From positions 1 to 64,000 of the forward strand of contig JAUICN010000008.1 in the NCBI GenBank assembly GCA_030427835.1: a stretch of DNA of 64,000 bases, given 5' to 3'. A program made the position numbers and the translations under genes. Origin of the DNA: Polyangia bacterium. GTDB lineage: Bacteria; Myxococcota_A; Polyangia; Polyangiales; JAUICN01. The notes under the pieces were generated by a model. The model had not been told where the DNA came from, did not search any database, and saw nothing but the letters and a program-made list of their open reading frames with translations. Shown piece after piece: positions 38,130-46,847 of the stretch; the first letter of the stretch is position 1; every line of letters starts with the position of its first letter.

Positions 38130-38132
38130 CCC

Positions 38133-38561
38133 GTGGAGCCGACCGAGGACAAAGTAGCCACCGTGCTTGTGGTGGAAGACAATGAGGGGGATCGCTTTTT
38201 AGCCAACCACTACCTCACGTCCTCCGGGCGATTTGAGCATATTCTTCACGCCGAAGACGGGCGTGTGGCGCTGGATCTATTTGAACAGTGGGCAGATCCA
38301 AACCGAGAAAATCCAGATCACTTTCCGCCTGACGTCGTACTGCTTGATATCAACATGCCGCGCGTGGATGGATTTGAGTTTCTCAAGCAGGTCCAGGCCA
38401 TGGGCCTCCCGCCCGTTCGTGTGGTGGTATTGTCTTCGTCGGAGTTCAATGAGGACATTCAACAGGCCCGTAGCTTCCCCATGGTAAAGGACTACCTGGT
38501 CAAACCACTCTCCGGGAAAACCGTAACAAAAATGGCTGACGAAGTTCTTGGCTCCCGGTAA
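38133..38561 (+). CDS. Single-domain response regulator (Rcp1-like)
   Basis: A 142-residue receiver domain without output domain. Acidic residues E15/D16 (VVEDNEGD), the phosphoacceptor D72 (LLDINMPRVDG), S/T in VVVLSSSE and the KPL lysine are all present. Rcp1-type regulators partner with phytochrome-like kinases that share the FNYRVSHDL H-box, and the kinase gene is directly upstream (3-nt gap, GTG start). It probably relays the phosphate to another protein. Confidence 0.92.
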   Translation: MEPTEDKVATVLVVEDNEGDRFLANHYLTSSGRFEHILHAEDGRVALDLFEQWADPNRENPDHFPPDVVLLDINMPRVDGFEFLKQVQAMGLPPVRVVVLSSSEFNEDIQQARSFPMVKDYLVKPLSGKTVTKMADEVLGSR

Positions 38562-38564
38562 CCC

Positions 38565-39836
38565 CTACCACCAGAGGCGAGGAACACGTGAAGAGACCCC
38601 CGTGAGGACTTCGTAAACACTGGTGCCTCCCCCGTGGGCCACATCCCGCGCCGACCACACTGCCCCCTGCTGGGATCCAAACACCACGGCCTCATCCCCC
38701 GGGCACACCCCATCCACCCCACTCACGTCCACGGTGGTAAGATCCATCGACACCCGCCCAACCACAGGACATCGCACGCCGCGAATCAACACCTGGCCGC
38801 CAGCGCCCCAGCTTCTCTGAAACCCGTCCCCGAACCCAAGCGCTAACGTCGCCACCTGCATGGGTTGCTCGGCCACAAACCCACACCCGTAGCCCACTGA
38901 ATCGCCTGGGGACAATCGGCGCAGGGCCAACACCTCGGTTCGAAAACGCATGGCGGGTTGCAATCCCTGCTCACGGTCCTCGTGGCCGTCCACGTAGCCG
39001 TAAAGCCCCAACCCACACCGCACCATATCCAAATGGCTCTCCGGGTGCCGTGCGGCCGCGGAGGTATTGGCCGCATGAACCACACATCCCCTGTGGTGGC
39101 CCAACAGCCGGTGGTCTCCCCGGCGACTGTCCACCCGCCCGTCACCCACTGGGCGCCCCACTCCGAAGCAGGCTTGAACCCTGGAGAACCTCTCCATTTG
39201 CAGCGCGGTGAACTCGGGGTCCCCATCTGCGCTTGCAAAATGGGTCATGAGACCCGCCACGCGAATACCAGGCAAAGCACTCACGTGCGCCGCAACGGCG
39301 CTCGCGCTCGACCAATCAAACCCAAGACGACTCATTCCGGTATCAAACTTCAGGTGTACCGGAGCCACGCCCCGTCGGGCCGCCAAATGAAACGCCTCCA
39401 GATCGGACTTCAGATGCACCATGGGGGTGATGGCCTGCTCCAACAGATCACGATGCTCACGACCATAGGCCCCATTCATCACCAACACGGGCGCGGAAAC
39501 CCCCACCCCACGCAACTCAAGGGCCTCCTCTGCCAGGGCCACGCCCAACATATCCACGCCGGACTCCTGCAATACCCGGGCCATGGACGTGGCACCATGG
39601 CCGTACCCATCGGCCTTAATCACCCCCAACAGCCGCGTACCCGAACCCAACCAGGACCGCACTTGCACAACGTTGTGGCGAACCGCCCGGGCAGACACCT
39701 CCACCACGGCCCCCCGGGAAACGCTCCTACGGTGCGCCGCATCCACAGGCTCCCCATGCACCTCACTACGGTGCCACCAGGACCCAAGGGAGGAGCCTGA
39801 ACTGGAACCCAGAGCTGAAACCTTTTTTTCAGACAT
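38565..39836 (-). CDS. alr: Alanine racemase
   Basis: Interconverts L- and D-alanine for peptidoglycan. The 423-residue protein has the PLP Lys74 in VIKADGYGHGA, KFDTGMSRLGF and the SVGYGCGF segment with the catalytic-Tyr region near the C-terminal domain; VVGRVSMDLTTVDV closes the signature. It carries an N-terminal extension of about 40 residues and a variable Arg/His-rich insertion (GDGRVDSRRGDHRLLGHHRG). ATG 39836 was chosen over an in-frame start at 39935. It converges on the response regulator with only 3 nt between stops. Confidence 0.92.
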   Translation of the reverse strand: MSEKKVSALGSSSGSSLGSWWHRSEVHGEPVDAAHRRSVSRGAVVEVSARAVRHNVVQVRSWLGSGTRLLGVIKADGYGHGATSMARVLQESGVDMLGVALAEEALELRGVGVSAPVLVMNGAYGREHRDLLEQAITPMVHLKSDLEAFHLAARRGVAPVHLKFDTGMSRLGFDWSSASAVAAHVSALPGIRVAGLMTHFASADGDPEFTALQMERFSRVQACFGVGRPVGDGRVDSRRGDHRLLGHHRGCVVHAANTSAAARHPESHLDMVRCGLGLYGYVDGHEDREQGLQPAMRFRTEVLALRRLSPGDSVGYGCGFVAEQPMQVATLALGFGDGFQRSWGAGGQVLIRGVRCPVVGRVSMDLTTVDVSGVDGVCPGDEAVVFGSQQGAVWSARDVAHGGGTSVYEVLTGVSSRVPRLWW

Positions 39837-39850
39837 CGACCTGCTACAGC

Positions 39851-40468
39851 ATGGTCCGGTTTCAAACCCAGGGCCAAATGAACACCACACACACGCTCGA
39901 TCCCCCGCAGGCGCCTTCCCCAGCGGCGCCCCCAAAACTGGGGCAAGTGACCTTCATTTGGGCCATCCTGGGGATAAGTGCCCTGCTGCTCCAGGCCCTC
40001 TTTCGGCTCACCCCAAGGGCCCTGGAACCATTTCACATCGGCCTTTCCATTCCCCTGTGGGCACTCTACTTCGCCTGGGCCCTCTTCAACGTCTATGCCG
40101 AAGGCTACCGGGGGTTTCATCTGCGGTTTGTGCCAAGGGTCGTGAAACGGGCCCGGGACCTTGCCACCCAACCCCACCCCAGGGCCATCGACCTGTGGCT
40201 TGCCCCCGCCTACGCCATGGGCCTCTTCCACGCCCCCAAAAAACGAATCATCGCCTCCTGGATCACCGTACTCGCCATCACCGCCCTCGTGCTGCTCGTA
40301 CGCCTCATGCCCCAGCCCTGGCGCGGCATCCTAGACGCCGGCGTAGTCACCGGCCTCGCCGCCGGCCTACTCTCCCTTCTGTACCAAGCCGCCAGACCCA
40401 AAGAGCCGCCAGCCCCAAAGAAGAACGCAGGCGCAACGCTCAAAGCAGCTTGTAGTCGACGGGCATGA
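39851..40468 (+). CDS. Integral membrane protein of unknown function
   Basis: A 205-residue protein with a Pro-rich N-terminus and about four hydrophobic segments (near 32-50, 62-82, 128-148, 152-172). I do not recognise a family. It diverges from alr, 14 nt away, and its 3' end overlaps the convergent TonB-family gene by 29 nt. The starts ATG 39851 and ATG 39878 are both possible. Confidence 0.6.
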   Translation: MVRFQTQGQMNTTHTLDPPQAPSPAAPPKLGQVTFIWAILGISALLLQALFRLTPRALEPFHIGLSIPLWALYFAWALFNVYAEGYRGFHLRFVPRVVKRARDLATQPHPRAIDLWLAPAYAMGLFHAPKKRIIASWITVLAITALVLLVRLMPQPWRGILDAGVVTGLAAGLLSLLYQAARPKEPPAPKKNAGATLKAACSRRA

Positions 40469-41177
40469 GCAACGGGCGGCCGGAGCGGGCGAAGGCGGCC
40501 GGCGGGGAGGGGATGCGGCGGACGCGGGAGAGTGCGCTGAGGGCAGCGGCATCCAATGCTGGGTAGCCCGAGGAATTGTGCAACCGAACCGCCTTCACAC
40601 GGCCTCCGGAAGAAACCTCAATGGCCACCACCACGCGCCCCTCAAGCCCGGCACGCCGAGCCGCGGCAGGGTACCGGCGGACGGCCCGACCAGAAAGCAA
40701 GTGGTGCACACTGGACATCCAGCCGCCCATACCTTCCGTGACCACAACCTCGGGGATTTCCACAGGAACAGGGGCCTGAGAAGAAGGTACTGGAGAAGAG
40801 GGTACTGGAATAGAAACCCCAGCAGGCGACTCCGCACTTGCGGGGCGAACCATCGCCCCGGTGGGCTCGTCCACAGTAGATAGAACCTCTGGAGGAACTT
40901 CCCGGGCCACCCGAAGAGGTGTTCGAGTCGCCCGGGCGCTTGCACGCACAGACCGCACAACAACCTTTGCAGGGGTTGGCGCCAATGTGGGCTCCGCCAT
41001 CTCCACGGGAGCTTCCGTCGCCCCAAAGTCCAACCAAGTCGCCATTTCCAGGGCCATATCCTCTGAAGCGGAGGCCACGGGCGAGGCACCAGGGCCAGGC
41101 ACCCACCCAAGGGAAACCGCAGCCACCACGTGGGCGCTGGCAGAGGCTCCCAGGAGCGCAATGGACTTCAAAGCCAT
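40440..41177 (-). CDS. TonB-family energy transducer
   Basis: Couples the proton gradient to outer-membrane receptors. The 245-residue protein has one N-terminal membrane segment, a Pro/Val/Ala-rich periplasmic linker and a TonB C-terminal domain (about 165-245; RYPAAARRAGLEGRVVVAIE, ALDAAALSALSRV). The start ATG 41177 gives a normal short cytoplasmic end; an in-frame ATG at 41222 would put a palindromic operator (41196-41220) inside the gene. The nearby fbpABC iron transporter fits a metal-uptake role. Confidence 0.86.
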   Translation of the reverse strand: MALKSIALLGASASAHVVAAVSLGWVPGPGASPVASASEDMALEMATWLDFGATEAPVEMAEPTLAPTPAKVVVRSVRASARATRTPLRVAREVPPEVLSTVDEPTGAMVRPASAESPAGVSIPVPSSPVPSSQAPVPVEIPEVVVTEGMGGWMSSVHHLLSGRAVRRYPAAARRAGLEGRVVVAIEVSSGGRVKAVRLHNSSGYPALDAAALSALSRVRRIPSPPAAFARSGRPLLMPVDYKLL

Positions 41178-41195
41178 GTCCCCTGTGTAGCCCGA

Positions 41196-41220
41196 GAAAA
41201 CGAAGTTGACAATCGTTTTC
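41196..41220. promoter_or_regulatory. Palindromic operator between tonB-like and ahpC genes
   Basis: GAAAACGA-N9-TCGTTTTC is a perfect 8-bp inverted repeat, 19 nt before ATG 41177 and 122 nt before ATG 41342. A TTGTCA/TACACA promoter pair with 17-nt spacing (minus strand) overlaps it. Fur or PerR-type control is possible, but the repeat is not a canonical Fur box. Confidence 0.5.
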
Positions 41221-41341
41221 ATTAACAAAACTTGGGGACCCTAGGGGTTGGCAGATGTTCCCGCCCGCACTACATCTCGGTCTCACAAGAGCAACCGCCC
41301 CCTCCCCCGACGGGGCTGAAACCCACATAGAGAGAAACGAC

Positions 41342-41872
41342 ATGTTAACCGTACAAGACAAACTCCCCGCCTTTGAACTCACCGCCTGCGTCAGCCGAGA
41401 GCCCGGTCAGGAATTCAAGACCGTGACCGACAAGGACTTTTCAGGAAAATGGAAAGTGCTTTTCTTCTGGCCCATGGACTTCACGTTCGTCTGCCCCACG
41501 GAAATCGCAGAGTTCGGCAACAAGACCGCAGCATTCGCTGAAAACAACGCCGTGGTCCTGGGAGCCAGCACCGACAGCCACTTCGTGCACTTGGCCTGGC
41601 GCGAGAGCCACCCCGACCTCAAGGAACTGCCCTTCCCCATGTTGGCGGACACCAAGCGTGAGCTTTCCAGCGCCATGGGCATCCTGCACCCCGATGCCGG
41701 CGTGGATCTCCGAGCCACCTACATCATCGACCCCGACAACGTCATTCGCCACGTCACCGTCAACGACCTCAACGCGGGCCGCAACGTGGACGAAACCCTC
41801 CGCACCCTCCAGGCCCTACAAACCGACAAACTGACTCCCTGCGGCTGGAACCCGGGCGACGCCACACTCTAG
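41342..41872 (+). CDS. ahpC: AhpC-type 2-Cys peroxiredoxin
   Basis: Reduces hydrogen peroxide and organic hydroperoxides. The 176-residue protein has the peroxidatic C51 in MDFTFVCPTE and a resolving C167 in TPCGWNPGD, with the catalytic Arg in VDLRATYIIDP. ATG 41342 was preferred to the in-frame 41255 start because it fits the family N-terminus. No dedicated reductase (AhpF/AhpD) is adjacent. A strong terminator follows. A palindrome upstream, shared with the divergent TonB gene, suggests redox- or metal-dependent control. Confidence 0.93.
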   Translation: MLTVQDKLPAFELTACVSREPGQEFKTVTDKDFSGKWKVLFFWPMDFTFVCPTEIAEFGNKTAAFAENNAVVLGASTDSHFVHLAWRESHPDLKELPFPMLADTKRELSSAMGILHPDAGVDLRATYIIDPDNVIRHVTVNDLNAGRNVDETLRTLQALQTDKLTPCGWNPGDATL

Positions 41873-41895
41873 AACAGACAAGAAATCAAAAACAC

Positions 41896-41920
41896 AGGGC
41901 GGCCCTCGGGTCGCCCTTTT
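41896..41920 (+). terminator. Rho-independent terminator after ahpC
   Basis: AGGGCG and CGCCCT form the base of a stem with an inner CCC/GGG, followed by TTTT, 24 nt after the stop. Confidence 0.8.
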
Positions 41921-41960
41921 CAATTCAGCGATAAAGAAAACTACAGCTGCCCACAGAAAA

Positions 41961-42305
41961 CTACAGCTGATTGTCGGGGTTGAGCAACACTGCCAAACCT
42001 CGAAAAGTTCTAGCTTCTTCCTGATCCATCATGGCGTAGCTGATGATGTGAACCCGGTCGCCCACCTGCACCAAGCGCGCAGCGGGGCCGTTGAGGCAAA
42101 CCACCCCGGATCCCGGATCCCCTTGGATCACATAGGTTTCAATCCGAGAACCGTTGCTCATGTTCACGATTTGAACCCGTTCCCCATCCACAAGGTTGGC
42201 CGCTTCCATCAATACACGATCAATGGTGATACTGCCCTCGTAGTGGAGTTCTGCCTGGGTCACCGTGGCCCCATGCAGTTTTGACTTCATCACTGTAATC
42301 AACAC
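41961..42305 (-). CDS. panD: Aspartate 1-decarboxylase
   Basis: Makes beta-alanine for pantothenate. It is a 114-residue pyruvoyl enzyme precursor, self-cleaved at the Gly-Ser of YEGSITID. The K-L-H-x-A-T-V-T start, NMSNGSRIETYVI and LNGPAARLVQVGD segments match the family. GTG 42305 (with AGTAGG 9 nt upstream) gives the family N-terminus; the nearby ATG 42290 would remove five residues. It starts 2 nt after the fbpC stop, at the end of the iron-transport operon, a context with no obvious functional link. Confidence 0.93.
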   Translation of the reverse strand: MLITVMKSKLHGATVTQAELHYEGSITIDRVLMEAANLVDGERVQIVNMSNGSRIETYVIQGDPGSGVVCLNGPAARLVQVGDRVHIISYAMMDQEEARTFRGLAVLLNPDNQL

Positions 42306-42307
42306 GT

Positions 42308-43375
42308 TCAAGTACCTACTTCCAACCTGTTCTGTCGCGCACCCGCCACCGGCGCCACCGGGCGTGTGACATGAGCACCGCAAACCTGACCTGCCTCAAA
42401 ACGCACATCCCCCCGGGTACGTGCCCGAACCACCCCCCCAGGCAGGTCCAACTCCCATACCCGGTCCACACCCATGGCACGGCTGGAGACCACCCGTGCC
42501 AGGTCACCCTGCCCCTCGGACAGAATGGAAATCCATTCGGGACGGACCACCACATATCGATCAGAGGACCCCGGCTCCCGAATCAACGGCAATCGACCAA
42601 GGCACGTGTCCGCACACACAGAAGCGCCTTCCTTCACCCAGGTAGCCTCCAATACGTTTGCATCCGCCACGCTCACCGCCGCCTCAAGGGAGGTGGGCGC
42701 AGAATAAATCTCTTCGGGCGTCCCCGTTTGAACCATGCGCCCCCCGTGCATGACGCTCATGCGGTCGGCCGCAAAAAAAGCATCGTCGGGGTCGTGGGTC
42801 ACAAGCAAGGTGGTCACCCCTTCCCTGCGCAGCCAGCTCAACACCTCCTGGCGCAACTGTTGGCGCAGGCCACGGTTCAGGCTGGCAAAGGGTTCGTCCA
42901 GCAACACAAACCGTGCCCCCTGGGCAAGCACCCGGGCCACCGCCACACGCTGCTGCTCGCCGCCACTGAGTTCACCCACCCGCCGTGGGCCGTAGCCCCC
43001 CAAACCCACCCGTTCCAAAATTTCACCCCCACGTCCACGATCGTGAGCGGCCATTCCAAACTGTACATTTCCAAGCACATCCAGGTGCGGGAACAGGGCA
43101 TGATCCTGGAAAACCAACCCCACCCCCCGGTCCTCCGGCGCCACATGCACAGGCCCCGCATCCACCACCTGGTCGCCCAAACGGATACTCCCCGATGCCA
43201 ACCGCTCCAGGCCCGCCACCAGCCTCAGCACCGACGTTTTTCCGGACCCCGATTCCCCCAGCAACACATGGACCTCACCCGGCGGAATATGGAGGTTCAC
43301 ATCGCGCACGCAGGGGGCCCCACCGTAGGAAAACTGGGCCGACTCCATCGTCAACGACACCGCGCGACTATCCAC
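42308..43375 (-). CDS. fbpC: Ferric-iron ABC transporter ATPase
   Basis: A 355-residue ATPase with Walker A GESGSGKT, Q-loop VFQDHALFPHL, signature LSGGEQQRVAVARVL, Walker B LLDEPFASL, and a C-terminal TOBE-like domain of about 110 residues. GTG 43375 follows GGAGG and overlaps the permease stop by 8 nt (GTGGATAG), so the genes are coupled. It powers iron uptake with FbpA and FbpB by family and context. Confidence 0.9.
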   Translation of the reverse strand: MDSRAVSLTMESAQFSYGGAPCVRDVNLHIPPGEVHVLLGESGSGKTSVLRLVAGLERLASGSIRLGDQVVDAGPVHVAPEDRGVGLVFQDHALFPHLDVLGNVQFGMAAHDRGRGGEILERVGLGGYGPRRVGELSGGEQQRVAVARVLAQGARFVLLDEPFASLNRGLRQQLRQEVLSWLRREGVTTLLVTHDPDDAFFAADRMSVMHGGRMVQTGTPEEIYSAPTSLEAAVSVADANVLEATWVKEGASVCADTCLGRLPLIREPGSSDRYVVVRPEWISILSEGQGDLARVVSSRAMGVDRVWELDLPGGVVRARTRGDVRFEAGQVCGAHVTRPVAPVAGARQNRLEVGT

Positions 43376-45005
43376 GGCCCCTCCCCGGGATCGATCCCAG
43401 ACGTTGCTGAATGAGCAACCCCGCAAATGCGCATAGGACCATGATCACCACCACCGGTGCCACTTGGGCGAAATAGGCATCCTCCGCAAGGCCCCACACT
43501 TCGGTGGAAAGTGTACGAAACCCCACAGGCCCCAGGATCAAGGTGATGGGAAGCTCTTTAATCACCATCACCCACACCGCCACCGCCGTGGCGCCGATGG
43601 CAGGCCAGGCATTGGGCAACACCACGTCACGAATCACCCCCAGGGGGCTGCGCCCAAGGGTACGCCCGGCCTGGACCCAACTGCGGGGTTGTTGTGCCAT
43701 GCCGTTGCCCATGGTCTGCACCCCAAGCGCCACAAACCGAATCACGTACGCCGCACCAAGAAACAACAGGGTTTGGTACACCCAGAACATGTGGCGGGTG
43801 GCAAAGGATACCAGCGATAGGGCCACCACAATGCCCGGAAGCGCATAGGCCACGTACACGGACCCCTGCAGGCCCCACTCCTTGACTGCACCAAAGAAGT
43901 GACGTGGGTGGCCTTCATCCTTTCGAACCGGCTCCAGCGTGGAACCCATCACAACGCTTCCAGACAGAACCACCACCACAACCGCCGTCGCCGCACCCAG
44001 GGCGATGGAGTGAAACGCCGCGTCGCCCCACACGGCTCCCACACCCGACACGGTCCCAAGCGAGATCCCCCGCCACCACCATTGCACCACCAGGCCCACG
44101 GGCAGCACCACTCCAAGCAACACCGCAGCACCACACACCGCCAGCACCGGCCATTTCCAGGCACCCAACGGGATCCTTGGCGGTCGCACATCCACGTGCC
44201 TGTGCGCCGACGCCTGCCGCCGCTCAAACCAAACCAGGGCGACCACAAGCAGCAACGCCAGCACCACCAACAAAAGCCCGTAGGCCACCGCCTCGTCCCG
44301 ATCAAAAAGGCTCCGGTGCCGCAAATAGATGAGCCGGCTCAAACTGTTGAACCGCATCAGGGACACGGCCCCAAAATCCCCAATGACGTACAGGGCCACA
44401 AGGGCTGCACCGGCCCCAATGGACGGCCCCAACTGAGGCAACACCACCCGAAAGAACGCCGTGAACGGCCGCGCACCCAGGGATCGGGCGCAATCCCACT
44501 GCCGCCAATCCACACGATCCAAGGCCGCAAACACCTGCAGAGAAACCAAAGGGAACGAAAACAGAAGTGCCACAGTCGCCCCAAGACCTCCGTAGATATC
44601 CTTCCCCAGCACACGCCACAGGGGTTCAAGCACGCCACCCGGCGCAAAGGCGAGCATCACCACAAACCCGGTCACGTAGGAGGGAAAGGCCAACGGCATG
44701 AACAGCAGCGCGCGAAACCAGGAGGCCCCAGGAAGATCCGTCATGCGCGTCCACCAACACAGGGCCACCGCGAACACCACAGATGCCCCTGTCACCCCAA
44801 GGGCAAGCCCCACCGTTCGCCCAAGGGCCCACCAGGTCTGGGCGCGCCCCCACACCCCAAGAATATCCTGGATCCCCACGTCCAACGCCTGGAACCCCAA
44901 CAGCACCAGGGGGAGCGCCGTAAGCCCAAGTACAACCCAGGTACCAAGCCCCAAAAGCAGGCCCGGCCCATTGTGACGAAGGCTACTGGAGGGCACCCAC
45001 GTCAC
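43368..45005 (-). CDS. fbpB: Ferric-iron ABC transporter permease (fused double-domain)
   Basis: A 545-residue permease with about twelve membrane segments and two binding-protein-dependent permease modules. EAA-like loops lie near DCARSLGARPFTAFFRVVLPQ (about 172-192) and AGRTLGRSPLGVIRDVVLP near the C-terminus, as in FbpB/SfuB iron permeases. The start is GTG 45005, inside the end of fbpA (23-nt overlap). It is the middle gene of fbpA-fbpB-fbpC. Confidence 0.9.
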   Translation of the reverse strand: MTWVPSSSLRHNGPGLLLGLGTWVVLGLTALPLVLLGFQALDVGIQDILGVWGRAQTWWALGRTVGLALGVTGASVVFAVALCWWTRMTDLPGASWFRALLFMPLAFPSYVTGFVVMLAFAPGGVLEPLWRVLGKDIYGGLGATVALLFSFPLVSLQVFAALDRVDWRQWDCARSLGARPFTAFFRVVLPQLGPSIGAGAALVALYVIGDFGAVSLMRFNSLSRLIYLRHRSLFDRDEAVAYGLLLVVLALLLVVALVWFERRQASAHRHVDVRPPRIPLGAWKWPVLAVCGAAVLLGVVLPVGLVVQWWWRGISLGTVSGVGAVWGDAAFHSIALGAATAVVVVVLSGSVVMGSTLEPVRKDEGHPRHFFGAVKEWGLQGSVYVAYALPGIVVALSLVSFATRHMFWVYQTLLFLGAAYVIRFVALGVQTMGNGMAQQPRSWVQAGRTLGRSPLGVIRDVVLPNAWPAIGATAVAVWVMVIKELPITLILGPVGFRTLSTEVWGLAEDAYFAQVAPVVVIMVLCAFAGLLIQQRLGSIPGRGRG

Positions 45006-46101
45006 GTAGCAGTTTCACCGCACCGCCCAAGTCCCCCAACTTTGCGTAATCCATCTCCGGCGCTTGAAGAAGCTCAATCGCGGGCAAGCCATCGGGGCTA
45101 GCCACACCCGTGGCCGTAGGGAACTCATGGTTCTTTTGAACGAAGTGTGCCTGGCCTTCTGCGCTCAACAGGTACGCCACAAACCTGCGGGCCAGCTCCC
45201 CATGGGATGTGCTGGCAATCACACCGGCACCGGACACATTCACAAGGGACTCGGCATGCCCATTCTTGAAGTAGTGGTTTGCTACTGGGAACTCCGCCCC
45301 GTGCTCCTCACGAAGCCGGTACAGGTAGTAGTGATTGGTCAATGCCACAGCGATTTCCCCGCGACTCACCGCCAGCACTGCGGGGGTGTTGGAGGGGTAC
45401 GCCCTAGGGGCGTTGGCATGCATGGCGGTGAGCCACGTGCGGGTGGCGTCCTCACCACGCAACAGCACCATGGCGGCCACAAAGGACTGAAACGATGCGT
45501 TCTCCGGTGCCCAACCCACAAGGCCCTTCCATTGGGGCTGGGTGAGTTCATCCACAGACGCCGGGAGATCCACCGACTTCTCTTGATTCACGGCATAGGC
45601 CAGTACCCGGGCCCGGCCCGTCAGGGCCACCCACCGGGAGGAGCTGCTGCGAAAGCGCGGATCCACCCTGGACACCACGTCACCGGGCAAGCTGGCAAAG
45701 ACCCCACGGTCCTCAAGCAACTGCAGGGTGCTGGCATCCTGGGCAATGAACACATCCGCTGGGGAGCGTTTGCCCTCCTCCATTAAAGTCGCGGCAAGCT
45801 GCGCGGTATCTGCGTACTTGACCGATACCTTCACCCCAGAAGCCTGCTCAAACGCGGCAATCGCCCCGCTGACCAATTTCTCCGAACGACCGGAGTACAC
45901 CACGATCCCGTTGTCGGCAGATGCCGCAGCCGCGGACCCACCTTCCTGTGCGGGGGCCACCGCCCTACCGTTGGCCGCGGCGCCTCCTCGGGATGCACCC
46001 GGGTTGCACTTACAGCCAGCGAGGAAACTCCCAAGCACCAACAGGGGCACCAGCGCAGCACATGGGGAAACCAACGGGGAAATCAGCCCAGCGCGCAACA
46101 T
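44983..46101 (-). CDS. fbpA: Ferric-iron substrate-binding lipoprotein
   Basis: A 372-residue periplasmic binding protein. The signal peptide ends in a lipobox (SFLAGC, Cys about 30), followed by an Ala/Gly linker. The binding domain begins IVVYSGRSEKLVSGAIAAFE and includes the paired tyrosines of the iron site in ALTNHYYLYRL. Fe3+ as ligand is inferred from this motif and the family. It starts 3 nt after the upstream small gene and overlaps fbpB. Confidence 0.91.
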   Translation of the reverse strand: MLRAGLISPLVSPCAALVPLLVLGSFLAGCKCNPGASRGGAAANGRAVAPAQEGGSAAAASADNGIVVYSGRSEKLVSGAIAAFEQASGVKVSVKYADTAQLAATLMEEGKRSPADVFIAQDASTLQLLEDRGVFASLPGDVVSRVDPRFRSSSSRWVALTGRARVLAYAVNQEKSVDLPASVDELTQPQWKGLVGWAPENASFQSFVAAMVLLRGEDATRTWLTAMHANAPRAYPSNTPAVLAVSRGEIAVALTNHYYLYRLREEHGAEFPVANHYFKNGHAESLVNVSGAGVIASTSHGELARRFVAYLLSAEGQAHFVQKNHEFPTATGVASPDGLPAIELLQAPEMDYAKLGDLGGAVKLLRDVGALQ

Positions 46102-46104
46102 CGT

Positions 46105-46446
46105 CTAGGAGGCGGCGCGAACGCGCTTTTCAAGAGCCTTAAAGTGATCCCAAAGCCGTGGGGTCGACCATGCCTCAAACCGTGTGCGGTAGTCCTTGTC
46201 CTTCGATCGCTTTTCAAGCGTAAGAATCTCATCGATGAGCGAATCCCGCTTGCCGAAACGCGCCTTAACGGTTTCCAGCACACTGTGAAGGTGAAGAAGC
46301 TTGGCGTTGGAAACGCGCCCTAGCCCCTTATCTTCATTGAGCCGGTCGATCCAAAGACCTCCCTTGGAAAGGGATTCCAACGCCTTCACGAGCGCGCCCT
46401 TGGTTTCAAACCGTTCTTTTACCTGTTGTAGGGGAGTTGCCATCAT
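46105..46446 (-). CDS. Small helical protein of unknown function
   Basis: A 113-residue basic, helical protein (MATPLQQVKERFETKGALVK..., ending RLWDHFKALEKRVRA) with no recognised domain. ATG 46446 was chosen; ATG 46458 and 46443 are alternatives. It is the first gene of the fbpA-fbpB-fbpC-panD series and ends 3 nt before fbpA, so it is co-transcribed, but a role in iron transport is not evident. Confidence 0.6.
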   Translation of the reverse strand: MMATPLQQVKERFETKGALVKALESLSKGGLWIDRLNEDKGLGRVSNAKLLHLHSVLETVKARFGKRDSLIDEILTLEKRSKDKDYRTRFEAWSTPRLWDHFKALEKRVRAAS

Positions 46447-46847
46447 ATTCACCGTCATCTTCCCACGTCTTTACCAACGACCGCAGGGCCGCCAGGACTA
46501 CCACACCGCACTGGAGCTGTCCAAGCTGGGCATCCGAGCTGGGCACACAAGCGAAGTACCCGAGCTCGACTGTCCAATCCAGCCGGCCACCCCGGGCGTT
46601 CGGGCCACAGCAATTAAAATGGGTCCTAGACTCAACAAAAGGGCGGAGGGAGGGGGGGAGTTGAGCCTGGACCCGGTAGACGTCGAGAGGGGATCTCGAG
46701 GCGCCACCTCCATGTAAAGCAAGCCACGTGCCAATCCAAAACCTCCGACAAACGAGCACATCAACCCACTCCGCCCCCCACCAGGTGCGACATCCGCCGC
46801 CACCCCGCCGGCGACCGCCGACCCCATTGGCTAGAAAATTCCAGCAA
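46447..46847. other. Intergenic region without a recognisable gene
   Basis: These 401 bases lie between the small gene and the aspartoacylase-like gene. A GC-rich stretch, an AT-rich segment near 46615-46640 that may hold the promoter of the minus-strand operon, and a G-rich tract near 46650-46665 are visible. ORFs here are short and lack ribosome-binding sites. Confidence 0.5.

Noticed and set aside
43899-45101. 400-codon open frame on the plus strand
   Set aside because: Antisense to the fbpB permease, with Pro/His/Arg-rich low complexity.
46301-46717. 138-codon open frame on the plus strand
   Set aside because: Half is antisense to the small gene at 46105-46446 and the rest lies in the intergenic gap; no ribosome-binding site or motif supports it.
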